The notes under the pieces: model-generated | Seen by the model: only the letters and a program-made list of their open reading frames with translations | Told to the model about the DNA's origin: nothing | Databases searched by the model: none | Assembly (NCBI GenBank): GCA_965248335.1 | Contig: CBDFIY010000002.1 | Span: forward strand, 62,001-126,000 | Direction of reading: 5' to 3' | DNA from: CAKMZU01 sp965248335 | GTDB taxonomy: Bacteria > Pseudomonadota > Gammaproteobacteria > Pseudomonadales > DT-91 | Length of the DNA: 64,000 nucleotides | Translations under genes and position numbers: made by a program | In this document: in pieces, positions 24,634 through 33,434 of the stretch | Layout: each line of letters begins with the position of its first letter | How positions within the stretch are numbered: position 1 is the first letter of the stretch

Positions 24634-25773
24634 TCAAAAAGGATTTGTAGACTCTTTCTCATCTTCCTGAATAGAGAGGTTCAAGCTAGCAGCACTACCA
24701 AGAAAATCATGGTCGCTATCAAGCTTAATCATCAAGCGTAAATCATTGGCCGAATCAGCCGCATTTAAAGCGTCATCATAGGTTATCTCTTGCTCTTTAA
24801 ATAGCTTAAACAAAGCTTGGTCGAAGGTTTGCATGCCTATCTCATTGGAACGGGCCATTAAGGCTTTAAGCGCAGTTACATCCCCTTTCTTGATTAAATC
24901 TGATGCCAGTGGCGAGTTGAGTAGAACCTCAACGGCTGCACGACGACTCTTGCCATCAGGTGTTCGTATTAACTGCTGCGCGACAATGGATTTTAAGTTA
25001 AGTGACAAATCCATCCAGAGTTGGCTATGCATCTCTGATGGGAAAAAGTTCATGATGCGGTCTAATGCTTGGTTGGCATTGTTGGCATGAAGCGTACACA
25101 AGCAGAGGTGTCCTGTTTCGGCAAAGGCGATGGCATGTTCCATAGTATCTCGGCTACGCACTTCGCCAATAAAAATCACATCAGGTGCTTGTCGCAAAGT
25201 GTTTTTCAGTGCGATATCAAACGACTCTGTATCAATCCCCACTTCACGTTGTGTGACGATGCAGCCTTGGTGTGAATGCATAAACTCGATAGGGTCCTCG
25301 ATAGTAATGATATGCCCTTTGCTATTTTTGTTACGGTAACCAATCATAGAGGCGAGAGAGGTTGTTTTACCGGCACCGGTTCCACCGACAAAAACCACTA
25401 AACCACGCTTAGTCATTGCGATGTCTTTTAAAATAGGCGGCAAATTCAGGCTATCTATGTCTGGGATGTTGCCTTCGATGCGCCGGATGACCATACTCGG
25501 CAAGTTTCTTTGGTAGAAGGCACTCACGCGAAAACGTCCAACGCCACGTGCACTTATCGCAAAGTTTTGTTCTTTGTCACGCACAAATTCTTTTTTCTGC
25601 GTATCGGTCATCACGCTCATCACCGTTTCTCGGCACTTTTCTGGCGTGACTTTGTCTTTGGTCACGGGCAAAATTTTACCGTGAATTTTGATGCTTGGCG
25701 CAACGCCTGCGGTGATAAAAAGGTCAGAGCCTCCTTTTTCTACCATCAATCTGAGTAAACGATCAATTTCCAT
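24634..25773 (-). CDS. pilU: type IV pilus retraction ATPase PilU
   Basis: A 379-residue hexameric ATPase of the PilT family that supports pilus retraction at the cytoplasmic face of the inner membrane. Walker A is GGTGAGKTTS (about residue 128), the Asp box contains ITIEDPIEF, Walker B is FIGEVRSRDTM and the His box contains LCTLHANN. The C-terminal tail beyond the C2 domain (ending EDEKESTNPF) is typical of PilU and absent from PilT. It lies 15 bp after pilT in the same operon. The stop codon sits two bases from MITE copy 2. Confidence 0.95.
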   Translation of the reverse strand: MEIDRLLRLMVEKGGSDLFITAGVAPSIKIHGKILPVTKDKVTPEKCRETVMSVMTDTQKKEFVRDKEQNFAISARGVGRFRVSAFYQRNLPSMVIRRIEGNIPDIDSLNLPPILKDIAMTKRGLVVFVGGTGAGKTTSLASMIGYRNKNSKGHIITIEDPIEFMHSHQGCIVTQREVGIDTESFDIALKNTLRQAPDVIFIGEVRSRDTMEHAIAFAETGHLCLCTLHANNANQALDRIMNFFPSEMHSQLWMDLSLNLKSIVAQQLIRTPDGKSRRAAVEVLLNSPLASDLIKKGDVTALKALMARSNEIGMQTFDQALFKLFKEQEITYDDALNAADSANDLRLMIKLDSDHDFLGSAASLNLSIQEDEKESTNPF

Positions 25774-25788
25774 GAAGGGTAACCTTGT

Positions 25789-26826
25789 TTATCGGAAGTT
25801 ATCTGGGATTTTGGCTTTAATACGTGCCTCTTCTTTCGTAATGACGCGGCTTGATAATAGATCCATTAAGGATTGATCCAAGGTTTGCATCCCTACGTTA
25901 GCACCTGTCTGAATCGCAGAGTACATCTGAGCCACCTTATCTTCGCGGATAAGATTTCTGATTGCGGGCGTGCCAATCATTATTTCATGGGCTGCCACAC
26001 GGCCGCCCCCCACTTTTTTAAGCAAATTTTGTGAGATCACGGCACGGAGTGATTCAGATAGCATGGAGCGTACCATTGATTTCTCTGCGGCAGGAAATAC
26101 ATCAATCACACGGTCTATGGTTTTCGCTGCACTTTGTGTGTGCAACGTACCGAAGACGACATGCCCTGTTTCTGCTGCTTCCAGGGCAAGTTTAATGGTT
26201 TCAAGGTCTCGCAATTCACCGACGAGGATAACATCAGGATCTTCACGCAGGGCTGAACGCAGTGCGTTGTTAAAGCCGTGGGTATCTTTATGTACTTCAC
26301 GTTGGTTGATCAAACTCTTTTTACTGGTGTGAACAAATTCTATAGGGTCTTCAATGGTCAAGATATGCTGATATTTGTTCTCGTTGATGTGATTAATCAT
26401 CGCAGCCAGTGAAGTACTTTTACCTGAGCCTGTTGGCCCTGTAACCAGTACTAGGCCACGAGGGGTTTCAGCGATGTCTTTAAAAACTTCTCCCATGCCG
26501 AGGTCTTGCATGGTCAACACTTTCGTGGGGATCGTCCGAAAAACAGCGCCTGCGCCACGATTTTGATTGAACGCATTGACCCTAAATCGCGCAACACCTG
26601 GTATCTCAAATGAAAAATCCGTTTCTAAGGCGTCTTCATAATCTTTACGCTGTCTATCATTCATAATCTCATAGACCAGAGAATGAACTTCTTTATGCGC
26701 CATGGGTGGTAGATTAATACGTTTGATATCGCCATCCACACGAATCATGGGCGGCAAACCAGCAGATAAGTGAAGATCAGATGCATTTTGTTTTGCACTA
26801 AATGCTAAGAGTTCTGTAATATCCAT
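25789..26826 (-). CDS. pilT: type IV pilus retraction motor PilT
   Basis: A 345-residue AAA-like secretion ATPase, the main motor that depolymerises type IV pili and drives twitching. Walker A is GPTGSGKSTS (about residue 129), Walker B ILVGELRDLETI, and the AIRNLIRE motif (here about residues 276-283), diagnostic of PilT, is intact. The length equals the usual 344-345 residues. The gene starts 36 bp from the divergent yggS gene, an arrangement also seen in Pseudomonas. It is functionally linked to the pilGHIJ cluster at the other end of the window. Confidence 0.97.
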   Translation of the reverse strand: MDITELLAFSAKQNASDLHLSAGLPPMIRVDGDIKRINLPPMAHKEVHSLVYEIMNDRQRKDYEDALETDFSFEIPGVARFRVNAFNQNRGAGAVFRTIPTKVLTMQDLGMGEVFKDIAETPRGLVLVTGPTGSGKSTSLAAMINHINENKYQHILTIEDPIEFVHTSKKSLINQREVHKDTHGFNNALRSALREDPDVILVGELRDLETIKLALEAAETGHVVFGTLHTQSAAKTIDRVIDVFPAAEKSMVRSMLSESLRAVISQNLLKKVGGGRVAAHEIMIGTPAIRNLIREDKVAQMYSAIQTGANVGMQTLDQSLMDLLSSRVITKEEARIKAKIPDNFR

Positions 26827-26862
26827 GTTGAATAATGCACTTATTATTTTTTTGTCGAGTGA

Positions 26863-27561
26863 ATGCTATCTATGCCTGATTTACAAAATAAGATCAAGGA
26901 TGTTCATGAGAGAATGTTTAACGCTGCAAAAAAAGCAAAAAGGTCTGTGGATGAGGTTGCATTGCTTGTTGCTACAAAAACACAACCCATTCCACTTATC
27001 GAAAAACTCTATGCGCTAGGATTACGCCGTTTTGGTGAAAATTACCTGAGTGAGGCATTAGATAAAATACCGTATTTGGCAAAGGATATTGAGTGGCATT
27101 TTATCGGGCCGATCCAATCCAATAAAACACGGCAAATCGCTGGAAATTTTAGCTGGGTGCATACGATTGATCGTGAAAAAATTGTCGAACGCTTGTCTGC
27201 TCAGCGGCCTGGAAATCTGCAGCCGCTTCAGTGTCTGATTCAAGTCAATATTTCTGATGAAGTGCAAAAAGCGGGCGTCTCCATAGGCGACATTCAACCT
27301 TTAGCTGAATTGATTGAGCAGGCGCCAAATTTAAACCTTCGTGGTTTAATGGCTATGCCAAAAGTGATGCAAAGCGAGGAGGCATTATCTGAAGATTTTG
27401 CTAAAATGCACCAGTTATCTCACATGTTGCAACAAGATTTCCCCGCCGCAAATCAACTGTCCATGGGGATGTCGGCAGATTTTGAATTAGCTATTCAGTA
27501 TGGCGCGACTTTTATTAGACTTGGTTCGACGGTAGTCGGGCCACGAAGAGATCACTTATGA
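26863..27561 (+). CDS. yggS: YggS-type pyridoxal phosphate homeostasis protein
   Basis: A 232-residue PLP-binding single-domain protein (PLPBP/YBL036C family) that binds the cofactor and buffers it in the cytoplasm without a known reaction. The PLP lysine lies in LLVATKTQP (about residue 32-40), followed by FGENYLSEA, the strand WHFIGPIQSNK, and the C-terminal SMGMSADFELAI and VRLG-like segment IRLGST. The start may be the ATG at 26863 or the one at 26872; neither has a strong ribosome site. It overlaps proC by 4 bp. Confidence 0.95.
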   Translation: MLSMPDLQNKIKDVHERMFNAAKKAKRSVDEVALLVATKTQPIPLIEKLYALGLRRFGENYLSEALDKIPYLAKDIEWHFIGPIQSNKTRQIAGNFSWVHTIDREKIVERLSAQRPGNLQPLQCLIQVNISDEVQKAGVSIGDIQPLAELIEQAPNLNLRGLMAMPKVMQSEEALSEDFAKMHQLSHMLQQDFPAANQLSMGMSADFELAIQYGATFIRLGSTVVGPRRDHL

Positions 27562-28379
27562 ACAATACGAAGGTAGGATTTATAGGCTCAGGAAATATGG
27601 CTCAGGCCATCATAGGCGGGTTATTAGCTGCAGGTACTGACGCGAAGCATATTATGGCATCAGGGCGCACTGCAGAAAAACTGGATAAACTAAAAGCGGC
27701 TATGCATATTCAAACGACACTTGATAATCAAGAGGTCATTGAGCAAGCCGATGTTGTTTTTCTCGCGGTTAAACCTATTCAGTTACAAGAGGTTTGTACG
27801 GCGGTAAGTGGGTTAGCCGCGAAAAAAAATCCATTATTTGTTTCTGTGGCGGCAGGTATTTCGACTGACTCACTCGAAAGCTGGTTATTTCCTGACGCGC
27901 GGGTGATTCGCTGCATGCCCAGCACGCCCTCTCTGATCCAGGAAGGTATTAGCGGCTTATTTGCTAATCAGCAGGTAACCGACACAGATAAACACTTAGC
28001 AGGGAGTGTGCTTCAGTCTGTCGGAAAAGTTGCTTGGGTCGACCGTGAATCACTGATCGATGCTGTGACAGCTGTTTCTGGTTGCGGCCCTGCTTATTAT
28101 TTTTTAATGATGGAAGCAATGGAGGCTGCTGGTGTGCAACTAGGTTTAAGTAAAGAGACTGCACGATTATTAACACAGCAAACAGCTGTTGGTGCAGCCA
28201 AGATGGCGTTACAGAGTGATCTCTCCCCAGCAGAGCTTCGTAAAAACGTGACCTCCAAAGGCGGCTGTACCGCGCAAGCACTTGATGTATTTGAACGTGC
28301 ACGCTTACGTGATACCGTGATGCAAGCTATGCAAGCTGCTGACGAAAAGAGCCGTGAACTTGCACAGGATGCTAAATAA
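27558..28379 (+). CDS. proC: pyrroline-5-carboxylate reductase
   Basis: A 273-residue enzyme of normal length that makes proline from pyrroline-5-carboxylate with NAD(P)H. The Rossmann motif VGFIGSGNMAQAI starts at about residue 5. The conserved C-terminal signature RKNVTSKGGCTAQAL is intact. It overlaps yggS by 4 bp (ATGA) and yggT starts two bases after its stop, so yggS-proC-yggT is one operon. Confidence 0.97.
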   Translation: MNNTKVGFIGSGNMAQAIIGGLLAAGTDAKHIMASGRTAEKLDKLKAAMHIQTTLDNQEVIEQADVVFLAVKPIQLQEVCTAVSGLAAKKNPLFVSVAAGISTDSLESWLFPDARVIRCMPSTPSLIQEGISGLFANQQVTDTDKHLAGSVLQSVGKVAWVDRESLIDAVTAVSGCGPAYYFLMMEAMEAAGVQLGLSKETARLLTQQTAVGAAKMALQSDLSPAELRKNVTSKGGCTAQALDVFERARLRDTVMQAMQAADEKSRELAQDAK

Positions 28380-28381
28380 CT

Positions 28382-28936
28382 ATGTCAACGACAGATCAAG
28401 CCCTACAGTTCTTGCTCCACAATGTATTGAGCCTCTATATTTATGTGGTGCTTTTACGTTTTATGCTGCAATTGGCCAAAGCAGATTTCTACAACCCTTT
28501 AAGCCAGTTTATTGTCAAAGCGACCAACCCCTTACTTAAGCCACTTCGTCACCTTATCCCACCGATTAAGGGCCAAGATATTGCCGCACTGGTACTTGCG
28601 ATTGCTCTCTATGCGCTGATGGTTACCTTAATTGCTCTGCTGATTTATAATCAACATGTGCAAATACTGCAGATATTAATCTGGTCTTTAGCGGGTGTGT
28701 TTTATAGCATTCTTGGCATCTATTTATTTGGAATTATCATTTCGGCCATCTTGAGCTGGATACCCTCGACGCAAGGCCACCCAGCCGCTAACCTCTTGTG
28801 GCAATTAGTCGAGCCTCTCTTAGCGCCTGTGAGGAAGATTCTGCCTGATTTAGGCGGCATCGATTTATCACCTCTCGTTGTATTATTAATATTGAATGTT
28901 ATACGTATTTTTATGAACCCCATTGTCCCCTTTTAA
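28382..28936 (+). CDS. yggT: YggT-family inner-membrane protein
   Basis: A 184-residue membrane protein made of two YggT repeats, each with a hydrophobic pair of helices and a conserved loop: NPLLKPLRHLIPP in the first and EPLLAPVRKILPDLGGIDLSP in the second (each only partly quoted in families). The family is linked to osmotic stress and to membrane or division functions in different bacteria, with no firm biochemical role. The stop overlaps the hisI start by one base, which extends the operon into his genes. Confidence 0.93.
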   Translation: MSTTDQALQFLLHNVLSLYIYVVLLRFMLQLAKADFYNPLSQFIVKATNPLLKPLRHLIPPIKGQDIAALVLAIALYALMVTLIALLIYNQHVQILQILIWSLAGVFYSILGIYLFGIIISAILSWIPSTQGHPAANLLWQLVEPLLAPVRKILPDLGGIDLSPLVVLLILNVIRIFMNPIVPF

Positions 28937-29343
28937 TGATGCCAAGCTTTCCTATGACACCCTACCTTAAAAATATTCAATGGACAGCCGACGGATTGAT
29001 TCCTGCCATTGCACAAGACCATATCACAGGCGAAGTGCTGATGATGGCATGGATGAACCCAGAATCTCTTGCGCAGACGGTTGATGATGGTTTTGCTGTT
29101 TATTGGTCAAGATCACGCAACAAGCTCTGGAAAAAGGGCGAAAGTTCAGGGCACTTACAGCGTATCAAATCTATTCACTTAGATTGTGATAGCGATACCC
29201 TACTCTTAAAAATTGAACAGCAAGGTGATATTGCTTGTCATACCGGCCGAAGAAGCTGCTTTTATAAGCGTTTAGAGGGTGCGCAATGGCTTGATGACGC
29301 ACCTGTTTTAAAGAACCCTGATGAGATGTACACCCATGACTGA
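28936..29343 (+). CDS. hisI: phosphoribosyl-AMP cyclohydrolase
   Basis: A 135-residue stand-alone HisI, the third step of histidine synthesis. The zinc and magnesium ligands are visible as DCDSDT (about residues 83-88) and CHTGRRSCFY (about residues 101-110). The WSRSRNKLWKKGESSGH segment is the family signature. The first Met (28936) has a second Met next to it and another at MTPYL (28954); any of these could be the start. It overlaps hisE by 8 bp. Confidence 0.96.
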   Translation: MMPSFPMTPYLKNIQWTADGLIPAIAQDHITGEVLMMAWMNPESLAQTVDDGFAVYWSRSRNKLWKKGESSGHLQRIKSIHLDCDSDTLLLKIEQQGDIACHTGRRSCFYKRLEGAQWLDDAPVLKNPDEMYTHD

Positions 29344-29668
29344 TGTGTTACGTGAATTATCCGATGTACTTGAGCAGCGAAAAACCGCCCAGGAAGATAA
29401 CTCGTACGTAGCCAGTCTACATAAAAAAGGCATCGACCATATCTTAAAAAAACTCGGTGAAGAGTGTACAGAAACCGTGATAGCTGCCAAAGATGCAAAA
29501 CTAAGCGGCAAAAATGAGGATTTAATTTATGAGACTGCTGATCTGTGGTTTCATTCCTTAGTATTGTTGAGCCATTTAGGCGAAACTCCGGATGCAGTGC
29601 TCAAAGAGTTACAAAGGCGCTTTAACCTTTCAGGGCTTGAAGAAAAAGCTAGCCGCTCAGAAAAGTAA
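29336..29668 (+). CDS. hisE: phosphoribosyl-ATP pyrophosphatase
   Basis: A 110-residue MazG-like HisE, the second step of histidine synthesis, separate from HisI as in many proteobacteria. The helical signature KKLGEECTETVIAAKD carries the magnesium-binding glutamates, and ETADLWFHSLVLL follows. I use the ATG at 29336, which overlaps the hisI stop by 8 bp; an earlier in-frame start at 29321 would add five residues inside hisI. MITE copy 3 follows 22 bp after the stop, separating the his genes from tatABC. Confidence 0.96.
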   Translation: MTDVLRELSDVLEQRKTAQEDNSYVASLHKKGIDHILKKLGEECTETVIAAKDAKLSGKNEDLIYETADLWFHSLVLLSHLGETPDAVLKELQRRFNLSGLEEKASRSEK

Positions 29669-29690
29669 TGATACGCGGAAATAGTTGATA

Positions 29691-29785
29691 TATACCCATC
29701 GGAATTGGAGATGCAGGAAGGCGGCAAGCGATTGGGGTGAGCGAGCGCTGCCAACACCTTTGCATCTTCAAGGGCGATCGGTATA
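29691..29785. repeat. MITE-like repeat, copy 3, internally deleted
   Basis: A 95-bp copy in the opposite orientation to copies 1 and 2. It begins TATACCCATCGGAATTGG and ends GGGCGATCGGTATA. Compared with copy 4 it lacks about 33 bp in the middle, but both ends are intact. It lies between hisE and tatA and may separate or terminate transcripts. Confidence 0.85.
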
Positions 29786-29831
29786 AAAGCGTAATAATTT
29801 ACAGAAATAACAATAATACAAGAGGTTTAGT

Positions 29832-30023
29832 ATGGGGTTTGGCATTAAAGAACTCGTGATTATCCTTTTAATTGTCTTGATTTTATTTGGATCAAAGCGA
29901 TTAAAAAGCCTAGGGTCAGATTTAGGCAGTGCCATTAAGGGCTTTAAAAAATCCGTGACGGATGAAGAGAGTGATAGCCAAGCGAAAGACGCTGATCAAA
30001 TTGAAAACAACGTGAATAAATAA
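29832..30023 (+). CDS. tatA: twin-arginine translocase subunit TatA
   Basis: A 63-residue pore-forming subunit of the Tat export system. One N-terminal membrane helix (ELVIILLIVLILFG) is followed by the hinge FGSKRLKSLGSDLG, an amphipathic helix and a charged tail. This is the standard layout, though on the short side. AGAGG at 29820-29824 upstream of the ATG is a good ribosome site. It is the first gene of tatABC. Confidence 0.94.
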   Translation: MGFGIKELVIILLIVLILFGSKRLKSLGSDLGSAIKGFKKSVTDEESDSQAKDADQIENNVNK

Positions 30024-30027
30024 CGCG

Positions 30028-30354
30028 ATGTTTGATATCGGTTTTTCTGAGCTATTGGTTGTCTCTATTCTGACGCTCATCATTTTTGGCCCTGAAAGGC
30101 TGCCTGAGGTCATTAGGACTATTACACTTTGGGTGGGTCGCTTTAAGCGTAGCTACCGGAAAATTCGTGAAGATATCGAGCGTGAAGTTGGCGTAGAAGA
30201 CATAAAAAGGCAGCTCTATAACGAAGAAATCATGCAAAGCCTTAATGAGACGAAAGCGCAGATCAAAAAGCCTATTGATATGACGCAAGATACACTGCGT
30301 AAGACTGAAGCAGCCTCACTTAATCGGCTACCGGATACAAAAGATGGCTGCTGA
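30028..30354 (+). CDS. tatB: twin-arginine translocase subunit TatB
   Basis: A 108-residue TatB. The membrane helix and hinge read MFDIGFSELLVVSILTLI and FGPERLPEVIR, the usual TatB signature, followed by a long amphipathic helix. With TatC it forms the receptor for folded Tat substrates. Four bases separate it from tatA, and it overlaps tatC by 11 bp. Confidence 0.95.
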   Translation: MFDIGFSELLVVSILTLIIFGPERLPEVIRTITLWVGRFKRSYRKIREDIEREVGVEDIKRQLYNEEIMQSLNETKAQIKKPIDMTQDTLRKTEAASLNRLPDTKDGC

Positions 30355-31081
30355 GCGCGCTGCAACCCTTACACAACACCTTCTTGAACTCCGAAAGCGC
30401 CTGTTGCGTATTGTGATTATTACAGGTGTTCTTTGTGCGGGTATGCTTGGTTTTTCAAATCAGATCTACCATGTTGTAGCAACACCGCTCCTGAATGCCC
30501 TACCCGCTGGCAGTCAAATGATCGCTACCGAGGTTGCAGCGCCTTTTTTAACGCCATTTAAATTGACGGCAGTGTGCGCTGTTTTTCTGGCTATTCCTTA
30601 TATCTTAGGTGAACTTTGGGGTTTCTTGGCACCGGCATTGTATCGTAAAGAGAAGCGGTTGTTGCTTCCAGTGCTGATAACAAGCATTAGTCTCTTCTAT
30701 GCGGGTATCTTATTTGCCTATTACGTCGTTTTTCCCGTTATTTTTACTTTTTTTAGTGCCTCAAGCCCTGAAGGTGTTGCTTACACACCTGATATTAGTT
30801 TGTTCTTTAATACGGTTCTTAAATTGTTTTTTGCCTTCGGTTTTGCCTTTCAAATCCCTGTGATCACACTTTTTCTCAGCTATACAGGTACAATAAACCC
30901 TGAGAGCATGTCAAAAAAACGCCCCTATATCATCGTTGGCTGCTTTATTGCTGGTATGTTACTGACACCCCCTGACCCACTGTCTCAAGCGCTAATGGCA
31001 ATTCCTATGTGGTTATTGTTTGAATCTGGGGTTGTATTTAGTAAGCTGTTACTTATACGGCACAAAGAAAAGGTCGTTTAA
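30344..31081 (+). CDS. tatC: twin-arginine translocase subunit TatC
   Basis: A 245-residue polytopic membrane protein with six membrane segments. The family start LLELRKRLLR lies just before the first helix, and ELWGFLAPALYRKEKR forms the first cytoplasmic loop that binds the twin-arginine signal. The late segment MLLTPPDPLSQ is also typical. The rieske-type and haem proteins needed by the respiratory chain use Tat in many bacteria, but no such substrate gene is in the window. Confidence 0.96.
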   Translation: MAAERAATLTQHLLELRKRLLRIVIITGVLCAGMLGFSNQIYHVVATPLLNALPAGSQMIATEVAAPFLTPFKLTAVCAVFLAIPYILGELWGFLAPALYRKEKRLLLPVLITSISLFYAGILFAYYVVFPVIFTFFSASSPEGVAYTPDISLFFNTVLKLFFAFGFAFQIPVITLFLSYTGTINPESMSKKRPYIIVGCFIAGMLLTPPDPLSQALMAIPMWLLFESGVVFSKLLLIRHKEKVV

Positions 31082-31135
31082 CCAAGATAAAGCAGTTGGC
31101 TATGCACGATATACACCATCTAATGAGTGATTTTT

Positions 31136-31342
31136 ATGTCGATAACGCAACTCAATGCATTGAGAGAAAAACTGAAAGAGCTAAGACTTGAGCATCGTAT
31201 GCTGGATGAAAAAATTGCTGAGCTTAGCAATGATTCCTACATGGGAAGCTTGGATATACAACGCTTAAAGAAGCGAAAACTCTTACTCAAAGAAGCTATC
31301 GTCAAAATAGAAAGTCAGTTGATTCCTGATATGAACGCATAA
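31136..31342 (+). CDS. YdcH/DUF465-family small protein
   Basis: A 68-residue helical protein. The pattern LREKLKELRLEHRMLDEKIAEL followed by IQRLKKRKLLLKEAI matches the DUF465/YdcH family, small coiled-coil proteins of unknown function common in proteobacteria. I choose the ATG at 31136 and not the GTG at 31127. It stands alone between tatC and a GST-like gene. Confidence 0.8.
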   Translation: MSITQLNALREKLKELRLEHRMLDEKIAELSNDSYMGSLDIQRLKKRKLLLKEAIVKIESQLIPDMNA

Positions 31343-31381
31343 ATATCTACTGCTTTTGGTTTCGGAACCCAAGGAAAGGCT

Positions 31382-32113
31382 ATGATTGATTTATATGCAT
31401 ACAAAAGTTTTAATGGATTACCTTTTGAGTCATTGAGTATGCGGCTTGAAGCTTTTCTAAATGCGAGTCAGATCCCTTTTCAGGTGATTGAAGACACGGA
31501 CTATATCAAAGCTTTAGAGCGACAGCTTCCCAGTATTCGCGATAATCAGATACAAGTGGTCGGCGATCAACTGATTATCGATTACTTACAAAAAAAAATG
31601 GATTTTGAATTTGATAATCATCTTGATGAAAAAACCAAAGCCATTCATTTTGCTTTCGATAATCTCTTAACCGAACACTTCTACCCTATTCTCCTTGCAA
31701 GTCTTTGGTTTGAAGAAGCAAATGTTGCAGCGTTAAAGAACATGTTTTTTAAGGACATACCTCCGCCTATCGCCAACCTTAAAATCAAGAAAATCCAGAA
31801 GCATATTAAGCAATCCTTTGTGTCTAAAGGCCATCGTCAGCTTGAGCTAAAAAACCTCTATCGCCAAGGTGTTCAGAGTATCTATCATTTGAATACCTAC
31901 CTTGATGAAAGGCAGTGGTTTGGTGGATTATTTCTTTCCAAGCTAGATCTAACGGTAGTGTCCTTTTTGCGGCCTTTAGTGATGAGTCAATTTTCAAGCC
32001 CTTTAATTGATGCACTAAAAACCTACCCTCGGCTAGAAACATATCTTGTACGAGCAACGCATTTATTATTTTCTGAGAGAATAGAAAGTAATCAGCGGCA
32101 AAAAACACATTAA
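31382..32113 (+). CDS. glutathione S-transferase-like protein (metaxin-type)
   Basis: A 243-residue protein with an N-terminal thioredoxin-like half (about 1-75) and a helical C-terminal half, the GST layout. Features such as GLPFESLSMRLEAFLNASQIPFQV and the C-terminal YPRLETYLVRAT resemble the metaxin/FAXC-like branch, not classical detoxifying GSTs. No clear catalytic Ser or Cys is visible at the N-terminus. The function is unknown. AAGGAAAGGCT at 31371-31381 upstream contains a good ribosome site. Confidence 0.72.
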   Translation: MIDLYAYKSFNGLPFESLSMRLEAFLNASQIPFQVIEDTDYIKALERQLPSIRDNQIQVVGDQLIIDYLQKKMDFEFDNHLDEKTKAIHFAFDNLLTEHFYPILLASLWFEEANVAALKNMFFKDIPPPIANLKIKKIQKHIKQSFVSKGHRQLELKNLYRQGVQSIYHLNTYLDERQWFGGLFLSKLDLTVVSFLRPLVMSQFSSPLIDALKTYPRLETYLVRATHLLFSERIESNQRQKTH

Positions 32114-32183
32114 CCCTCTAAACAGTTGAACTTATTTTTAACTCAAGCAATCTAATCATAAATGTTCCGTTAGGTCGTTAAGC

Positions 32184-32777
32184 ATGAAAGTTTCCGTATA
32201 CATAGCCACTAGTCTTGATGGCTTTATTGCGCGTAAAAATGGTGACATCGATTGGCTCTCCAGTGTCGATGACGGAGAAGACGATGATGATTATGGCTTT
32301 GCTGAATTTTTCAGTACAGTAGATTGCCTTATCATGGGGCGCAATACATTTGATATGGTTGCCGGTTTCGATGGGTGGGCCTATGGTGATACGCCTATAA
32401 TCGTGCTCAGCCGTCACTTAACAGCACCGCCTGAGCAGTTCAAAGAGAAGGTTAATTTCTATCAAGGTGACTTGAAGGCGCTTATTCAACGTTTAGAAAA
32501 AGAGGGCGATAAGCACCTGTATATAGATGGCGGAGAAACTATTCAAGCTTTTATTAATGAAGGCCTTGTCACTGATATAACCATTACTAAAATACCGGTT
32601 GAAACTATTCAAGCAGGCCTTGGATATAACCATTACTAAAATACCGGATTGGTGGGGTTGCCACTTTTCGGTAAAATTCCAAAGGATATCAAGCTAACAC
32701 ATAGGAAAACAGAAGCGTTCTCTTCAGGGTTTGTTAAGTCTGAATATACCTTAAAGCCAGAGATGGTTACTCTTTAA
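32184..32777 (+). pseudogene. DHFR-domain (RibD C-terminal-like) reductase, disrupted
   Basis: The reading frame 32184-32639 gives 151 residues of a dihydrofolate reductase-fold protein, starting MKVSVYIATSLDGFIARKNG and containing IMGRNTF and HLYIDGGETIQAF. It then ends early because of a partial tandem duplication: 32535-32598 is repeated, with deletions, at 32601-32647, and the second copy is read into a TAA. The missing C-terminal part, LPLFGKIPKDIKLTHRKTE and onward to EMVTL, is still readable after the stop, up to 32777. The gene is therefore recently broken, although a shortened product could be made. Its end overlaps the sco1 stop by 11 bp. Confidence 0.8.
32535..32647. repeat. partial tandem duplication inside the DHFR-like gene
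   Basis: Both units start GAAACTATTCAAGC and end GATATAACCATTACTAAAATACCGG. The first (32535-32598) is 64 bp and the second (32601-32647) 47 bp; the second lacks TTTTATTAATGA and TCACT. This change destroys the reading frame. Confidence 0.85.
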
Positions 32778-33393
32778 GATAATCGCGCACAGTTGTATAC
32801 GTATGAGCAAAACGCTTGGTATCAAGAGGAGGTTTAAAAAACGCAATGTATTGCCCATCAGGGTTTGTTAAATACACATAACCTGAGTGATCGACTGTAT
32901 AATCACCATTTTCAAGCATGACTTTTTTAAAAGGTACGCTAAGGTTGTTGGTTAATGTCAACAATTCGATAAAGTCTCCAGTCACTCCCGTAACGCCTTG
33001 GCCAAAAAAACCTACATATTGTTTCATTTTATCCACGGTATCGCGCGCAGGATCAACACTGACTAACACAATGTTCGTTGATACCTGTAAGGCGTTATCA
33101 AGTTTTTTCATCGCCTGTTTAAGTGTTGCCAACGTTGCAGGGCATATGTCAGGGCAGTGAGTAAACCCAAAGAAAATCCATTGCCATTGGCCTTTGAGGC
33201 TCTGCTCTGTGAAAGGCTGCCCTTCATGATTAATCAATTTGAACGGTGTGATACTGCGGGGCGTTTCGAGTAAAAAAACACCTTGTTGCATAAATTGAGA
33301 AGCTTTGGATTCTTTAAGCTGTATAAATATAAACAGCCCAAGGAGTAATGATGCAAAGCAAACCGTTGGAAAAAATATTTTTTTTATTATCAT
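32767..33393 (-). CDS. Sco1/SenC/PrrC-type copper chaperone
   Basis: A 208-residue membrane-anchored thioredoxin-fold protein that helps build the CuA centre of cytochrome oxidase subunit II. One N-terminal membrane helix (about 7-26) is followed by FFGFTHCPDICPATL with the copper ligands Cys-x3-Cys and later VDHSG with the copper-binding His. All three ligands are present. It is the last gene of the minus-strand oxidase assembly block, 41 bp after cyoE. Confidence 0.94.
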   Translation of the reverse strand: MIIKKIFFPTVCFASLLLGLFIFIQLKESKASQFMQQGVFLLETPRSITPFKLINHEGQPFTEQSLKGQWQWIFFGFTHCPDICPATLATLKQAMKKLDNALQVSTNIVLVSVDPARDTVDKMKQYVGFFGQGVTGVTGDFIELLTLTNNLSVPFKKVMLENGDYTVDHSGYVYLTNPDGQYIAFFKPPLDTKRFAHTYTTVRDYLKE

Positions 33394-33434
33394 AGCTGAA
33401 AATACAGAGATTTGTTTTGGGAGATCATGGCAGA

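Noticed and set aside
24499..24741. Open frame on the plus strand through MITE copy 2 into pilU
   Set aside because: It is chance coding through the repeat and antisense to pilU.
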